In this document: positions 9,003 to 20,336 of the stretch, one piece after another
Position numbering within the stretch: position 1 is the first letter of the stretch
Layout: each line of letters starts with the position of its first letter
Assembly: GCA_951799405.1 (NCBI GenBank)
Contig: OX637342.1
Location: 2,232,001 to 2,296,000 of the forward strand
Reading direction: 5' to 3'
From: Agapetus fuscipes
Lineage: Eukaryota; Arthropoda; Insecta; Trichoptera; Glossosomatidae
DNA length: 64,000 bases
The notes under the pieces: model-generated
What the model was told of the DNA's origin: nothing
Database searches by the model: none
What the model saw: only the letters and a program-made list of their open reading frames with translations
Position numbers and translations under genes: made by a program

Positions 9003-10827
9003 AAAACAGGGACTTCGTGCTTTTGTTGTATGAGTCGTTATAAGTATAAATCAAAGACAGCAATCTGCTCAGCCCCTGAACTACAGGTTCTATTTTGCTC
9101 TGCCGTTTCTTTTACTTCACGGGAAGGCCTTACGCCAATTGAAAATATGTAAAGCCTTGTATGAGCGTTCATCTACCGTGTTTCCTTCTGAAACATACAC
9201 ACAGGACGGATATGAAAAGGGTGTGAGGGTAATATGTTTTTTTTTTTAATAAAAAAAAACATGTTTTTCTTGAATGCATAATTCTCTGCCCTTTCTCGGT
9301 GTTTATATACATTTAAGACAAAAAATACAAGAACGCTGCATTTGATTCTATTGAACTCATGTATAAGTCTTAAAAATATACAATTTATCTAGTTTACAAT
9401 CTGAATTCCTAGTAAATCATTTATTTTTACATTGAGCACGGATGATTTCCACGCGTCGATAGTACAAATGAGTAATGTACAGTCTTATCTACTACCCAAG
9501 TATATTACATTAACTCCCGTCAATCGCGTTAATAAAAAAAAAATGTACGTTAGATACGATAGCAATCCAAGTGAGTGAATTAGTTTTCATATATTATTTC
9601 TATTTAGTATTTACAGATCGATTCGAGTTAATGTAACGTCTTATACTAGAAGTACTGATATATTTTCCAACTATAAAACGTCATGTTAAAAACTCAGCCA
9701 TTGCGTTTAGCTAAAATTATGTATAAACTTAAACGCTCTCTAGAGACGCTGTTTAATTTTCCATTGATTTTTTTTTTTGGTTGAGTTTATACTTAAGGTA
9801 TTGGTTTTTGTTTCGACTTTGAACCATTATAGCTCAGAGCGATTTCTTAAAAAGCCACGGCTAATCTCTGGTTTTTATTCCTGACTGGACACGCAGGCAT
9901 ATTAGGTAGTTATGTGGTATAGATACTATACTAGCAAGTGTTATATATTTTAATGTATTCAGTATCACAATTTTTCTTTAATAACGGTGTCAGCCCGACG
10001 CTTCAAGACTCCTCACCTCAAGGCAGTGCGGGAACTGATTTCAATGAATTGAGATTAAAAAACCCTTAAATTATAAATCTTATTTATGTTTATAAATACT
10101 GTTTTGCTATTGCGTGTACCTACTCAATGTAATCGGCATATATTCCAAAGACAATAAAATGTGATGTCACACGGCGGGTTTCTAGGGAATGAAATTGTGT
10201 CATCACTGCGGTTGCTGTGGGAAAGACACACAAATATTTTGTTATTGGTTGTTCAGGACATACAAGTCTGACGTTTATGGAGAAATAAGTTTCAAATTAA
10301 AAATATGTTCCTACCTCATTAGCATATTTATATTACATTATTGACTGCTAAGGAGCCTAGTCATAAAGATCTGACGTGAGGGCGGAGAAAAATATGCTGT
10401 TTGGAATTTTGTGCTAAGTCCTTTAAGTTCAACAAAATATTATAAATAACTGGCACTTACTTACCCCGCCATAATTTATAAATAAAAAAATATAACTATG
10501 AATCTCTTCACATTGTTATTTTTTTTTAATTTTAAACTGCTTACATTGGTCTCTGTTTCTAACTACAGAGGAAGACTATTCCAGCACAATGGACTAGATG
10601 AAATAAAAACCCTTTTTAATAATTAGCGGAGACATCAACCAAAAGGACTGCAGTGCTCATTCTAATAATAGATTTTGTCGAAAGCCTTGTAAAGAAGACG
10701 AATAGCTTATACGTATATTTTTTAAATGTCGTTTACGTTTTTACTCTCTCTGTCTTTATCTTCGCATCAAACAGGTTTTAGGTCGGAACGTAAAAAAAAC
10801 ACGTGATATTATTTGTGCTGTAATCTT
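9003..10827. other. Unassigned AT-rich DNA with a family D copy
   Basis: At about 9690-9800 (minus) there is a family D copy with the core CAGCGTCTCTAGAGAGCG. Elsewhere no repeat match within the window, no frame with domain content and no splice-like arrangement was seen. Confidence 0.35.
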
Positions 10828-10987
10828 ATCTAATCTAAGCTGCAAAGATATATATCATTTAAGATTTATATTAAATGCATTCCCACAAGCAGATATGTAT
10901 AATTTCGCGCTAACACATGCCGCATGTGGACCTACAATATAAAAACCCAATCTCAAATGAACATAAGCCTTGCAACTCTTGCCGTAA
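10828..10987 (-). mobile_element. T-family LINE 3' end, 5'-truncated
   Basis: The tail complement ATCTAATCTAAGCTGCAAAG starts it, and it stops abruptly at CTTGCCGT, before the CAGGGG segment. CCACATGCGG subtype. Confidence 0.8.
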
Positions 10988-11849
10988 TCCGTTATTTAAA
11001 TTAAAAATATTAGTATAAAAAAGTGATTTTTTACATTAAAGTACCATTGAAACCACCAAAATAAGCATTCCGCTAACCAAATTGAATCAGTAATTTTATT
11101 CGGTCTTGGGTGCGCTTCTGTTGCGTATATGTATGTAAATTCATTTGCCTCGCGGTACAGACAACTCGTTCCCGAGACGTGATTATCGCGCGAGTACCTC
11201 TCGCCGCGGACTCGTAACATCACATCGACCACAGCTGTTAACATTGCCTTTAAAGTTGACGGCGAGATGGCCGCAAACAGTTTCCTTCCTTCGCTTGTTA
11301 TTCCATACAAAGTTAATACGTGCATATTGCGTATACATGCTATACTGATTGAAAATTATAATCCTCCCGTCGGTAATGAATTTAATTTTGGGTTGTGATT
11401 GACGATGGATAATAAGGCATAGAAAAATATTGAATAGTTTCTTCGTTATCCTAACACCATTTCGGGACACTACTTACTTGTGTAAAAAAGTTGAATACAA
11501 GAAAAAATCCAAGGTACAGCAATTTAAATCTGTTTCAAAACATGTATTTTTTGTATCGATTGTATATCTATTTACATATTGGGAAACAAGTATGAAAACC
11601 GTTTTCATACAAGTAGAAACAAGTTTTTAAAATTCTGTACTTGTTAAATAAATTTCATAATAAATTACTGTAACTATACCTACCTAGAAAATTATTTTTG
11701 TGAAAAAAAACTAAAACTACCAATTTTATGAAAATTCACTTTTTTCTGCACCTCCGTGTTTTTATACATGAAATACTACAAATACTGGACGCTGTGTTAA
11801 AAATATGTAATATTTTCATTATCGGAGTATGTTCTCCTTTACAATGTAT
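10988..11849. other. Unassigned; CpG-richer island at 11090-11300
   Basis: 11090-11300 stands out by CpG content (TATCGCGCGAGTACC, GCCGCGGACTCG). A 109-codon minus frame (10996-11325) spans it but ends in a hydrophobic compositional tail, and no domain is recognised. It could be conserved noncoding DNA or an old exon. 11301-11849 is AT-rich and featureless. Confidence 0.35.
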
Positions 11850-12113
11850 CGTCCACATAGTGCTTGTTTGTCAGATGTCCATCAAAGGTAATTCACTTGA
11901 GCAATGTTCGTAAGGGTACTGGACCAATGTGTCTCATGAAAACTGTAAATTGCTTTTAAAAAATATTTAAAACAATTACCTACTCTCAAATTATTGTGTT
12001 TTACGTTTTCTTCTTAGCTCAGATTGTGTGGAATGTGATTCTTAAGGCAATTTCATTGAAAGGTCATATTTGCCTCAAATGGTAGATAGGCAAAACAAGC
12101 ACTGGGGGGGACG
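11850..12113 (+). mobile_element. MITE-P, CGTCC-ended palindromic MITE
   Basis: 264 bp with long inverted arms. The left arm starts CGTCCACATAGTGCTTGTTT and the right arm ends AAACAAGCACTGGGGGGGACG. It is flanked by GTAT at 11846-11849 and 12114-12117. The inner arms carry ACTGGACCAATGTGTC and TTAGCTCAGATTGTGT. There is no coding capacity. Confidence 0.85.
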
Positions 12114-12717
12114 GTATGACGATGAAATAAATCTTTAAATCTAATCCATTTACACCCATTCGGTTTCTTTTATTACTTATTTTTCAAACAAAATAAATAA
12201 GCAAGGAAAAACGCATATTTTTGTCACCAGATTTTCAAAACAAAACATCATTCCTCGCGGTTGGCTAACGTATTTCTTGTGTGTCACATTATATCGGAGC
12301 TTGGACGATAAAAAACAATATTAATTGTAGACTAATCTGTTTCCCTAGTATAAAAAAATAGCTTAAATCTCACCTCGATGTCAAAAAAATGCATGAAATT
12401 TAAATCACTCACTAGGGGTACCGTCACGCATTCCATACATTTTCGTTTTACACAATCAAAGCGCGTTTACGCAAATCTTTATACTAGGGTGCATGTTTCC
12501 CTAAGCGTCAAATTGATGGCGGGCCGAACTCAAAAGCGTCCGCCGACGGAGAAACGGGATTAAAAAATACCGAGATAACGTTTGCCCGCCGTGAATTTTG
12601 AGGAATTTGAATTGAAGCTTTCTTGCGATAGCGTTGTTCTATGTTGATAAGAAAATGTCGTCGAAAATTTGTGGAAATCGAGTCGAAACGTTTTTTGCAC
12701 GAATTAATTAATATAAG
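12114..12717. other. Unassigned AT-rich DNA
   Basis: Nothing recognised, apart from faint resemblance to family D near 12405-12490. Confidence 0.3.
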
Positions 12718-12975
12718 AATAATTTATTCGGTGATCGCTGTTTTGTGTGAATCACACCTCAACAGACCTCTGCAACCTTGGTTGTTGATATGGAAAGCGC
12801 AAATTACACAACATAACCCAGTTGCTATAAGGCTGGACGGAAATTTGGTGACCGCTCTTTGGAAATGGAAAATCAAATTTTCAACTGTCAGGCAGAGCAT
12901 TTTTTAAAAATGGAATCAGGTTTATTCGTGTTCAGCTGAGAATTGAACTCACAACCTTTCGTTTTCGAGTTTATT
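12718..12975 (-). mobile_element. SINE-B, degenerate, reverse orientation
   Basis: The CTGTTTTGTGTGAATCACAC tail complement and the CCAGTTGCTATAAGGCTGGA block are followed by a decayed head (GAATTGAACTCACAACC, complement of the B box). Reads as SINE-B with about 70-75% match by eye. Confidence 0.6.
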
Positions 12976-13195
12976 TGCGTTATTGGCACTAACGCTGGTT
13001 CTAATCCCGCCTTCGCTGTGTCCTTTCAACAATAACTTCGATTGTAGTTCAACAGATGTATCGAGTAATTTATTAATGAATAAATCATTACAAATATTAA
13101 ATAATAAATTATGAATTGACAATGTTAACACTGGACAGGCAAACCAGCTTCGTAATTGCATTCCTTTTTCATAATTACTGTATTAAAAACAAAAC

Positions 13196-13345
13196 GGTTT
13201 CGGAGACAAGGTTTTTAGTTCGGCTGGTCCATCCTGCTGGAATAGTCTACCTCTGGAGTTGAGAACAGAGACCAGTGTTGGCAATTTCAGGAAGTTGCTT
13301 AAGACACATTTGTTTAACAGAAGCTTCAACATATAAAAGCGCCCT
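13196..13345 (+). pseudogene. LINE C-terminus, CR1/L2-like
   Basis: The plus strand encodes KVFSSAGPSCWNSLPLELR, then TSVGNFRKLLKTHLFNRSF and a stop near 13336. The order F-S-x-A-x-P-x-x-WN-x-LP...FK..LKTHLF is the well-known end of CR1/L2/Rex-type reverse-transcriptase proteins. Only the last ~45 residues remain. The next ~55 bp may be its 3' untranslated region. Confidence 0.7.
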
Positions 13346-13439
13346 TGAGGTGGCTAAGTGCCACTAAACGGCGCTGTATACAAATTGTCCAATTATTACT
13401 AAAACTCTACAAGTCATTAGCTATCCCTAGTAGCATGGT

Positions 13440-13705
13440 GACAGGTGATTCATCATCATCATCATCATTGGCACTACAACCCGGGGTGGGTTTTGGCCTC
13501 TCTCATCAACCGCTGCCAGCGCTGTCTGTCTAACGTCTTCCTCCTCCAGTCCCATATTCCCACTGCAAGGCAATCCACCACCATTCCATCCAGCCATCTT
13601 GCTGGTGGTCTTCCCACTGTGCTGCATCCTTCTGGGTTCGCCATCACAATCGTCTTCTCCAGGCTCCGATGGTCCATTCGCTGAATGTGTCCCGGCCAAT
13701 GCAGT
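13440..13705 (-). pseudogene. LINE C-terminus with (ATG)n tail
   Basis: The minus strand encodes GRPPARWLDGM, VDCLAVGIWDWRRKTLDRQR and WQRLMREAKTHPGL, then a stop. This is the typical basic end of an arthropod LINE protein. The 3' tail is a CATCATCATCATCATC stretch on the plus strand at about 13451-13468. A diverged relative lies at 47890-48060. Confidence 0.75.
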
Positions 13706-13917
13706 CTCTGAAACAGCTATTGTTACATTTTCAATTCTGAAAAAAATATGATAACTCGATTGCGCTTTTTTTTTAATATCCTATTAATTTATGAATCAAA
13801 TTTGTTTGCTGCCTTTGTGGTCTCATTTCATAGCGCCAAGCCCGTTTAAGCTTATCAGAAATCATGTTCTAGTAATCCTCTAACAGGCTTTGAATAAAAA
13901 TAATGCCCGACACATCT

Positions 13918-13994
13918 CGTCTCCCCAGTGCTTGTTTGGCATATCTAATATTTGATTCGAATATGACCTTTCAATGAAATTGTCACAATTTTCG
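13918..13994 (+). mobile_element. MITE-P left-arm fragment
   Basis: CGTCTCCCCAGTGCTTGTTT followed by the GACCTTTCAATGAAATTGTC segment. The rest is absent. Confidence 0.7.
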
Positions 13995-14410
13995 TAAGTA
14001 CGTAAGTGCGTGAATTTTAAGCTTTATTTTTTAAATAAAACTGGAGTTGATCTTTTTTACTCGTCTTAAATGTTAATCCCCATCAGTAGTTTGTCTATAT
14101 ACTTATGTACCTACATACATACAGGAGGATTAAGGCTGTGTTTTAAGGCCGGTGTAGAAGGTAGGCAGCAGCAAGAGTGGTCTATAATCACGGCCTGTTT
14201 AAATTTACATATTCCTCTTTATGTCTCGGCGTTATTGTCGAGATGACTTCACAAAGCAATAAAAAACGAAAACGAAAACAGGTTGATTGATCAAAAAAAA
14301 AATAACAACAAAGGTACCTATCTATAATCAAGGTATGAAAAATAAATTTCAAGATTTAGGATTCATATTAAAATGTTTTCTCATCAGCATATAAGTAAGT
14401 TTGCTTTTAC
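13995..14410. other. Unassigned AT-rich DNA
   Basis: No gene or repeat match seen. Confidence 0.3.
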
Positions 14411-14614
14411 GTAGGCTTGTTCACTTTGCCAATGTCACCCCTGCTTTACGTAAGGTCGGCCAGAGTTGCAGGGCTTATGTTTTGAGATTGGGTTTTTATA
14501 TTGTAAGTCCACATGCGGCATGTGTAAGCGCGAACTTATACGTGTCTGCCTGTGAGAATGCATTTAATATGAATATCAAATGTAATATATCTTTGCCACT
14601 TAGATTAAAGATTA
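14411..14614 (+). mobile_element. T-family LINE 3' end, 5'-truncated
   Basis: It starts at TTGTTCACTTTGCCAATGTC and ends TTGCCACTTAGATTAAAGATT. CCACATGCGG subtype. An 81-codon frame across it is a by-product of the repeat. Confidence 0.8.
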
Positions 14615-14654
14615 TTTATTATGATGTATGTGTACTTGCAAAATAAAGACCCAG

Positions 14655-14885
14655 ATCGTAAATAAACATACAACATGCAATTTTTGCCGACCTTCCCTGA
14701 ATCAGGCGTGACGTTGGCATTGGTGAGATAATGAGAATTTTTTCTGCAAATGTTCCTTATTGCTTGATTTAAAATTTATTTTCAACTCCTGTCACCTTTC
14801 TCTGAAACGCGTAGACATTGGAAAAAGTGAACCAAGTTTGTACAGCATGGGGTTAGCCTCATACCAACCTTTTAGTCAAGAAACT
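14655..14885 (-). mobile_element. T-family scraps, inverted to the preceding copy
   Basis: Two pieces match the T complement: about 14655-14730 (CCGACCTTCCCTGAATCAGG) and about 14805-14885 (GTGAACCAAGTTTGTACAGC to AGTCAAG). About 75 bp of unrelated sequence separates them. Together they look like one decayed minus copy facing the plus copy at 14411. Confidence 0.6.
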
Positions 14886-15470
14886 TGACTGTGAAAGTAA
14901 ATATATATTTTTAATAAACTTTTCTTTTGGTTCTATAAAATAAAATTACAATTTGTATTAATGTTATTTTTTAATCCTAAAAACTTACCTTCCCCTCATT
15001 ACTTTTTTATAAGATTGATATATTTAATTGTATACTCAATGTAAATTTAGATAATTTATCAACATTCATATTTTTTTTACATGAAATGCTTCTATTCACA
15101 ATCTTCTATCAAAAGTCGAATCGGTCTTATTCACTGCTCCACCAAACGACTTAATATTTTATACAAACAAAATAATAACAGACACACAAATGGTACAAGC
15201 AATCAAATTGTAGGAATTCGTGTGTGGATTTAATACGATTGTCGGCACCTTTATCCATTTTTTATGTGTCGGAGCAAAAAATCTCATATTATAGACCAAA
15301 TACACAACATATTACAGACCAAACGTACAACATATTACAGACCAAATGATATCATTATATTATTGTGAGAAATAAACATTAGATCGATGAACTTTCCGCA
15401 CTGCCGTATTTTGTCCGAATTTTTCTCACAATTCGTTTCATCACGATAACATGTAAACGCTAAACCACTA
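14886..15470. other. Unassigned AT-rich DNA
   Basis: A local triplet of CATATTACAGACCAAA-type repeats at about 15285-15350 is the only structure seen. Confidence 0.35.
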
Positions 15471-15877
15471 CTAAGCTTCACGTAAAGCGTAACTTCTTGC
15501 TGCGTTTACCCAAAGGGCTCGCATATCGCTGCCTTAGTTCTTGTTTATCGTATACGCCATTGAAATTTTTTTACATGAGCAATGTTTGCATGTGTACTGG
15601 ACCAATGTGTCTTATGAAAACAAGAAATTTATTTAAAAAAAATTAAAAGAATTCTCACATTATCGAGATTTACGGTTTTTCTTAGCTCAGATTGTGTAGA
15701 ATTTGATTCATAAGACAACTGCATGAAAAAGTCATATTTGACAAGATTGGCGTATACGATACACAATAACTGGGGGAGTGATATGGCGAGTGGGACCTAC
15801 TTTTTATACCGGTAAGGTGGCCGGCCTTACACCAACCAATTTAGTTGATCAGCTCTCGAGGGAGCTGGTACACATTA
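15471..15877 (-). mobile_element. SINE-A, split by MITE-P
   Basis: The 3' part of the element (complement: AAGCGTAACTTCTTGC, CCAAAGGGCTCGCATAT) lies left of a MITE-P. The middle (GGCCGGCCTTACACCAACCA and AGCTCTCGAGGGAGCTGGT) lies right of it. Removing the MITE and one ATAT copy restores GCATATGGCG, the normal continuous SINE sequence. The head is missing. Confidence 0.75.
15527..15780 (+). mobile_element. MITE-P, CGCTGCC-ended subfamily
   Basis: Inverted ends CGCTGCCTTAGTTCTTGTTT and (right, read inward) CACTCCCCCAGTTATTGTG. Duplicated ATAT at 15523-15526 and 15781-15784. The inner arms carry CGTATACGCCATTGA and GGCGTATACGATA. Inserted into a SINE-A copy, so younger than it. Confidence 0.88.
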
Positions 15878-15884
15878 CTCGTGA

Positions 15885-15974
15885 ATACCAAAGACCGTTC
15901 ACCACAGTGTTACAGCAACTGGGTCTTGCTTGAGAATTGGCGCTTGTAGCGACGACCAAGCTCGTAAAGAGTCC
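15885..15974 (+). mobile_element. SINE-B segment joined to SINE-A (composite)
   Basis: AGACCGTTCACC, then CAGCAACTGGGTCTTGCTTG and TAGCGACGACCAAGCTCG, lead directly into SINE-A at 15975. The same B-to-A join recurs at about 24233 and, reversed, at about 28374. Confidence 0.75.
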
Positions 15975-16132
15975 GGTCGATAGCTCAGTTGGTAAAATGC
16001 TTACATTCCATGCCGAGAGCAATGGTTCGATCCCCACTGAGGTTGGTTAAATACTGCCTCCACTGAGTTGGTTAAATACTTGCATTCAATACCGAGAGCC
16101 AGGGTTCGATCCCCACTGAGTTTGTCAGAAAT
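15975..16132 (+). mobile_element. SINE-A with partly duplicated tRNA-like head
   Basis: GGTCGATAGCTCAGTTGGTA and a first B box (GGTTCGATCCCCACTGAGG) are followed by a second partial head (GTTGGTTAAATACTTGCATT) and a second B box. The SINE is then cut by a T element; its body resumes at 16369 (GATTTCCCGTTTC). Confidence 0.75.
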
Positions 16133-16362
16133 CTAAATCTAAGTCTAAGCTGCAAAGATATATATCATTTAATATTCATTTTAAACGCATTCCCACAAAC
16201 AGACATGTATAATTTAGCGCTAACACATGCCGCATGTGGACCTACGATATAAAAACCCAAGCTTCCAGAACAGGGGTGACATTGGCAAAGTGAACCATTT
16301 TTTACAGTATGGGTGGTCAGCCTCATACCAATCTATAAGTCAAGGAATACCAGAAGATGTAA
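16133..16362 (-). mobile_element. T-family LINE 3' end inserted in SINE-A
   Basis: Tail complement CTAAATCTAAGTCTAAGC at the left and a start about 20 bp upstream of TTCCTTGACTTATAG at the right. Duplicated AGAAAT at 16127-16132 and 16363-16368 joins back to the SINE sequence CAGAAATGATTTCCC. This is clear insertion by a retroposon mechanism. Confidence 0.85.
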
Positions 16363-16368
16363 AGAAAT

Positions 16369-16560
16369 GATTTCCCGTTTCAGTGTTTATTTCAAAACTC
16401 GTAGATGGTTTTTCAGTAGAACAGCGCTCACCAAATAAATCATCAAAATATTATTATTACCAAGTCTAGACAAATTTTTTGACACAAAAAAAAAAAACCA
16501 TCGTCGGTATTATTTGCTACAATATCATTAGATTGAAATTAAAGTCGACGCTGCCAAGGT
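16369..16560 (+). other. SINE-A remainder and AT-rich DNA
   Basis: The SINE-A body continues to about 16410 (ATTTCCCGTTTCAGTG), then becomes unrecognisable. Confidence 0.4.
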
Positions 16561-16791
16561 GGATGTCATTCATACATGAGAGTAATTGATTTGTGATTAT
16601 CGACGTACGCACGGCCATCTCGCCTTGTATGGCAGCGCGGATCAGACATCATATGGCTGCCTGTCAAGTCCCATAGCAATTATATCCTCCAAGAGTGAAT
16701 GTCTTCATGATAATCATCCACACTCCCAAACTGGTCGGGACGCTGTGCATATTACGTCATCTCTGATTTGATGGACAATGATTCGGTAACT
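16561..16791. other. Unique segment of balanced composition
   Basis: More GC-rich than its surroundings, with ATTACGTCAT at about 16750 and TAATTGATTT at about 16583. The 61-codon frame is not convincing as protein. Possibly conserved noncoding DNA. Confidence 0.3.
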
Positions 16792-16795
16792 TTAT

Positions 16796-17050
16796 CGCTG
16801 CCTCAGTTCTTGTTTATCGAACACGCCATTGAGAAAAATTTATATGAGCAATGTCTGCATGTGTACTGGACCAATGTGTCTTATGAAAACAAGAAATTTA
16901 TTTAAAAAATATTTAAAAGAACTCACACATTATAGAAGTTTACGGTTTTTCTTAGCTCAGATTGTGTAGAATTTGATTCATAAGACAACTGCATGAAAAA
17001 GTCATATTTGACAAGATTGGCGTATACGATAAACAAGAACTGGGGGAGCG
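16796..17050 (+). mobile_element. MITE-P, CGCTGCC-ended subfamily
   Basis: Ends CGCTGCCTCAGTTCTTGTTT and AACAAGAACTGGGGGAGCG. Duplicated TTAT at 16792-16795 and 17051-17054. About 90% alike by eye to the copy at 15527. Confidence 0.9.
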
Positions 17051-17219
17051 TTATGACTGTATGAAGTGATCGGATCATTGATTTGTTGGGCGCCGTTTTT
17101 GTGTAGATCACAGCTATAAGTATATTTGTAAAGAAATGCAATTTACGAATATTATTTTTCCGGACAGAAATCAATACATTTTGCCTCATTACAGGTAAAA
17201 CTTAATACATAAGTGTTGG

Positions 17220-17400
17220 TTCATTGATTTGAGAAATCGTGGGTTCAACATTTTATTGGACTTCTCAATGCAATTTATAAATAGGATTTTCACGCTTTTG
17301 AAGTGCTTTCTCTCCTAGAAAATAGGAAAAAAGTGTATTTATCTGAGAAACCCTTCTTGACTTACTATGTCACTTATTCTTTTTTACCTTGAAAGTATCG
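17220..17400 (+). repeat. Family J repeat, copy 1
   Basis: GAGAAATCGTGGGTTCAACA, ATTTTATTGGA, TTTCTCTCCTAGAAAATAGG and GTGTATTTATCTGAGAAACC occur in the same order as at 19058-19290. Unknown class. Confidence 0.6.
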
Positions 17401-19057
17401 ATAAGCAGCCCGCATTTGTTCTATTGACATCGGTTTGTTTGGGAATCTTTGAGAATTTTTGAGCTTCTAGATTTTCTTGAAAATTTCACAAAACAATCTA
17501 AAGACCCGAGCATATTACATTTTAACACGCAACAATATAAACATAGATACTCAAATCAACATAAAATATGAAAAGAATATCCATTCAAAAAAATAAAAAA
17601 AACTGTTCTGTTTATTACATAAAAAATCTGTGCCAACACAGAAGAAGCTGCATTCAATTTTCAGTCCATTTCTCATGAATTTCAGAGCGGGGCACTGTAA
17701 AAACCCTGTCCTACCGCAACGCAGTCTGCAGAGAGTGTGCTCACCTGATTCCCAACCCCTTCTGTGGGTCCATTATGAGGCTGTGTTAATTTCTCACCCC
17801 ATAATATTTTCCACCCACCTCCTACCTCCCACTCCCACCTCTCCCCCCGGTCTAGCCTAGAGGCATTTCCCGTAGGAAAAGGCACAATGAGAAAACTGCG
17901 GGTGATTTGCACCCCAAGTTTTCAAGCTTCACGTCAAAACTCAACCCAAAAATGAATGGAAAAATTAACAGCGCATCTAGAGAGCGTATAGGTTTTCATA
18001 TTTTATTTGAAAAGTTGAGTGAAAACGCAGAGTTTTATACTTGGGAGTTTTACTGTAAATGCTCCCCATTGCTAGGATATGTGTGCATTAATAACGCACA
18101 GTGAGTCACATTGCATTGAGAAGAGGTCAAAAATCATCACTGAATACAATTGTAAAATTTATGCTTCATAAAGTTGAAAAAATGTAGGGAACTTATAATG
18201 TTTCAGAGGAGCGACAATTCGTATGTTTTGCTATTGTTGATAGTGTTTTTAAAATTTTTGTTAAAAAAATTATTCAAACGTGAAATCTAAATTGTATGCA
18301 TTTGCGAGAGCTTCACAATGTTTATTTGTAAAAATTGCTTTCCGTTTTAATATGCAAAATGCGTATGGTTATCATCCCGTTCCTCAGTTCTTTTAATAAA
18401 CATTTTGAATATTTTTATGACGCTGGTCACGTTTTGCACCCTCCAATAGACTACATCGGATTTTTTTTACTTTGATCACTATGATAATAATTATTACTTA
18501 CTTTGGTATTTCATTTAATTTTAAGTTGTTTTTTTTATATAAAACAAAAGAATTTTGATATTATTTAAAGGTGAATTTGTTTTAGTTTTCGACAACACCA
18601 ATATACATCTTAAAAAGCATTTTTGTTTTTTTTTTTTTAATAATAAACTCGCATCAAGCTGTTAAGTCTTTCTTTACTTTAGTTTCATTTTTCTACATAC
18701 ATTTTAAAATGAAGAAATATTACATTTCTGAAATAGTTTTTTTGTGATCTTTATACAAAAAAAAAAAGTATCAAATATATTTGGGCACCTTATTTAGCCG
18801 GTGCGCCTCTGTGCTTCTCTTTTTAGAGCGGAAGATCATTGTTACCCTACTGCTGCATTTTTCCCTTTATCTCTGCGTACAATTAAAACGGTGATTATCA
18901 TTTCAGCATAATGGAAAAGAATTCCATACTAAATTGCTATTCAGATTTTTAATGCGTGGTCCACTCAATAGCCAAATGTGATAGTATCCGCATATTGAAC
19001 ATGAGTGTGAGTTAGAAACACTTTCCAGTTGAAAAAAAAATCATTTGCAATAAAGTT
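17401..19057. other. Unassigned DNA with family D copy and pyrimidine tract
   Basis: Family D at about 17925-18050 (CAGCGCATCTAGAGAGCG core). A C/T-rich tract (CCACCTCCTACCTCCCACTC) lies near 17815-17850. The rest is AT-rich with long T runs. No gene seen. Confidence 0.35.
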
Positions 19058-19290
19058 GGTATTTGAGAAATCGTGGCTAAAATATTTTATTGGATGTAAC
19101 TTTTCATAGTTCGTGAACTAATCATAAAACAGTGCTCATGAAAAATTTCAGGAACTTAAACTACAGGTTTTTCAAATACACATATTTAGTGTTTTCTCTC
19201 GTAGAAAATAGGGAAAAGGTGTATTTATCTGTGAAACCCATTTTATGTAGCTTAAAATGTCACTCATTCAGTTTTAACTTTTAGGTATTG
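19058..19290 (+). repeat. Family J repeat, copy 2
   Basis: Direct-orientation counterpart of 17220-17400, with about 60 bp extra in the middle. Confidence 0.6.
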
Positions 19291-19429
19291 ATTTGTAAGT
19301 GTACATTTATACGAGTCTTGTGGAAATGCATTTAAAATGACTCTTTGAATTTTAATTTACAGCTTATGCACAGTTATTAAATGAAAAGTCGAATCAGAAA
19401 AAAATGATGCTCTAGCCGAAAGATGAAAA

Positions 19430-19500
19430 TAAAAATACATCGGAATCGAACCGCGAAATCTCGCTGTAGAGCGTATGCACGTAACCACTAATTAAACCGG
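19430..19500 (-). mobile_element. tRNA-like head, SINE-B related
   Basis: The minus strand shows TAGTGGTTACGTGCATACGC and a B box GCGGTTCGATTCCGA. An acceptor stem does not form, so this is a SINE head rather than a tRNA gene. The body is not recognised. Confidence 0.5.
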
Positions 19501-20105
19501 TGGTTTGGGTATCACCCAGCCGAGAGTTCCTCCATACTCGGTGGGCGTGGGACTGATCACATGGCCGGTAAAAATGTAAAAAGTAATCAGGCACGTAATG
19601 AATAATAATACATGTAGAAATCTTTAATAGTAATCAAGAGAACATAACAGTTGTCTAACCTTGCAATCCGAGCCGACCTCTGCAATGTCTATGTCATTAA
19701 TCATACGAATGCCTCGCGTTCCCAAGGAGTGGAATATAGGATGTATGAAATTCGATGTGTTGATTTTTGATAAGCAAATACTCACATACATTTTTAATTT
19801 TCTTATGTGTAGGTACATATTAACAGAGTGTAAAAAAAATTGTATTTAACAATGCATTAAACATAGAGGAAACATTCAGGAAAGCGTTTGGAAAACACAT
19901 TAAAAGGACACATTTACCTTAAAAACACATTTATTTAATTAACATTAAAAGGAAATGATAAAATACGTAAGTACATAACTTATAAGTGTAAAATTTATTA
20001 ATTATGAATAAAATTGTTATGAGTTATTTGTTATTCAGTTTGACTTTTTTTAAGCAGAATAAAGTATTTGATCATTTGACCCTTTTATTGTGGAATTTAA
20101 CTCTG
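19501..20105. other. Unassigned AT-rich DNA
   Basis: No supported gene or repeat. Confidence 0.3.
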
Positions 20106-20336
20106 TGAACATTGTTTCACTTTGCCAACGTCCCCCTTGTTTAACTTAAAGTTGGCAAATTTTGCAGGGTGTATGTTCATGTGAGGTTTTGGTCTTATTT
20201 TCTAAGTACACATGCATCATTTATTTAAATACGCAAATTTATGTACCTACGTACGTGTATTTGCATGTATAGGTAAGCATGCATTCAAAATTAATATTTT
20301 ATTTTAATGTATCTTTTTGCAATTTAGATAGGATTT
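20106..20336 (+). mobile_element. T-family LINE 3' end, old and diverged
   Basis: GTTTCACTTTGCCAACGTCC, TTGCAGGGTGTATGTTCATG and a TTTTTGCAATTTAGATAGG end are recognisable. Indels have lengthened the middle. Confidence 0.6.

Noticed and set aside
10996..11325. 109-codon minus-strand gene
   Set aside because: No recognisable domain and a compositional hydrophobic tail; kept only as a CpG-richer segment.
15970..16130. Tandem satellite
   Set aside because: Only a partial duplication of the SINE-A head, not a repeated array.
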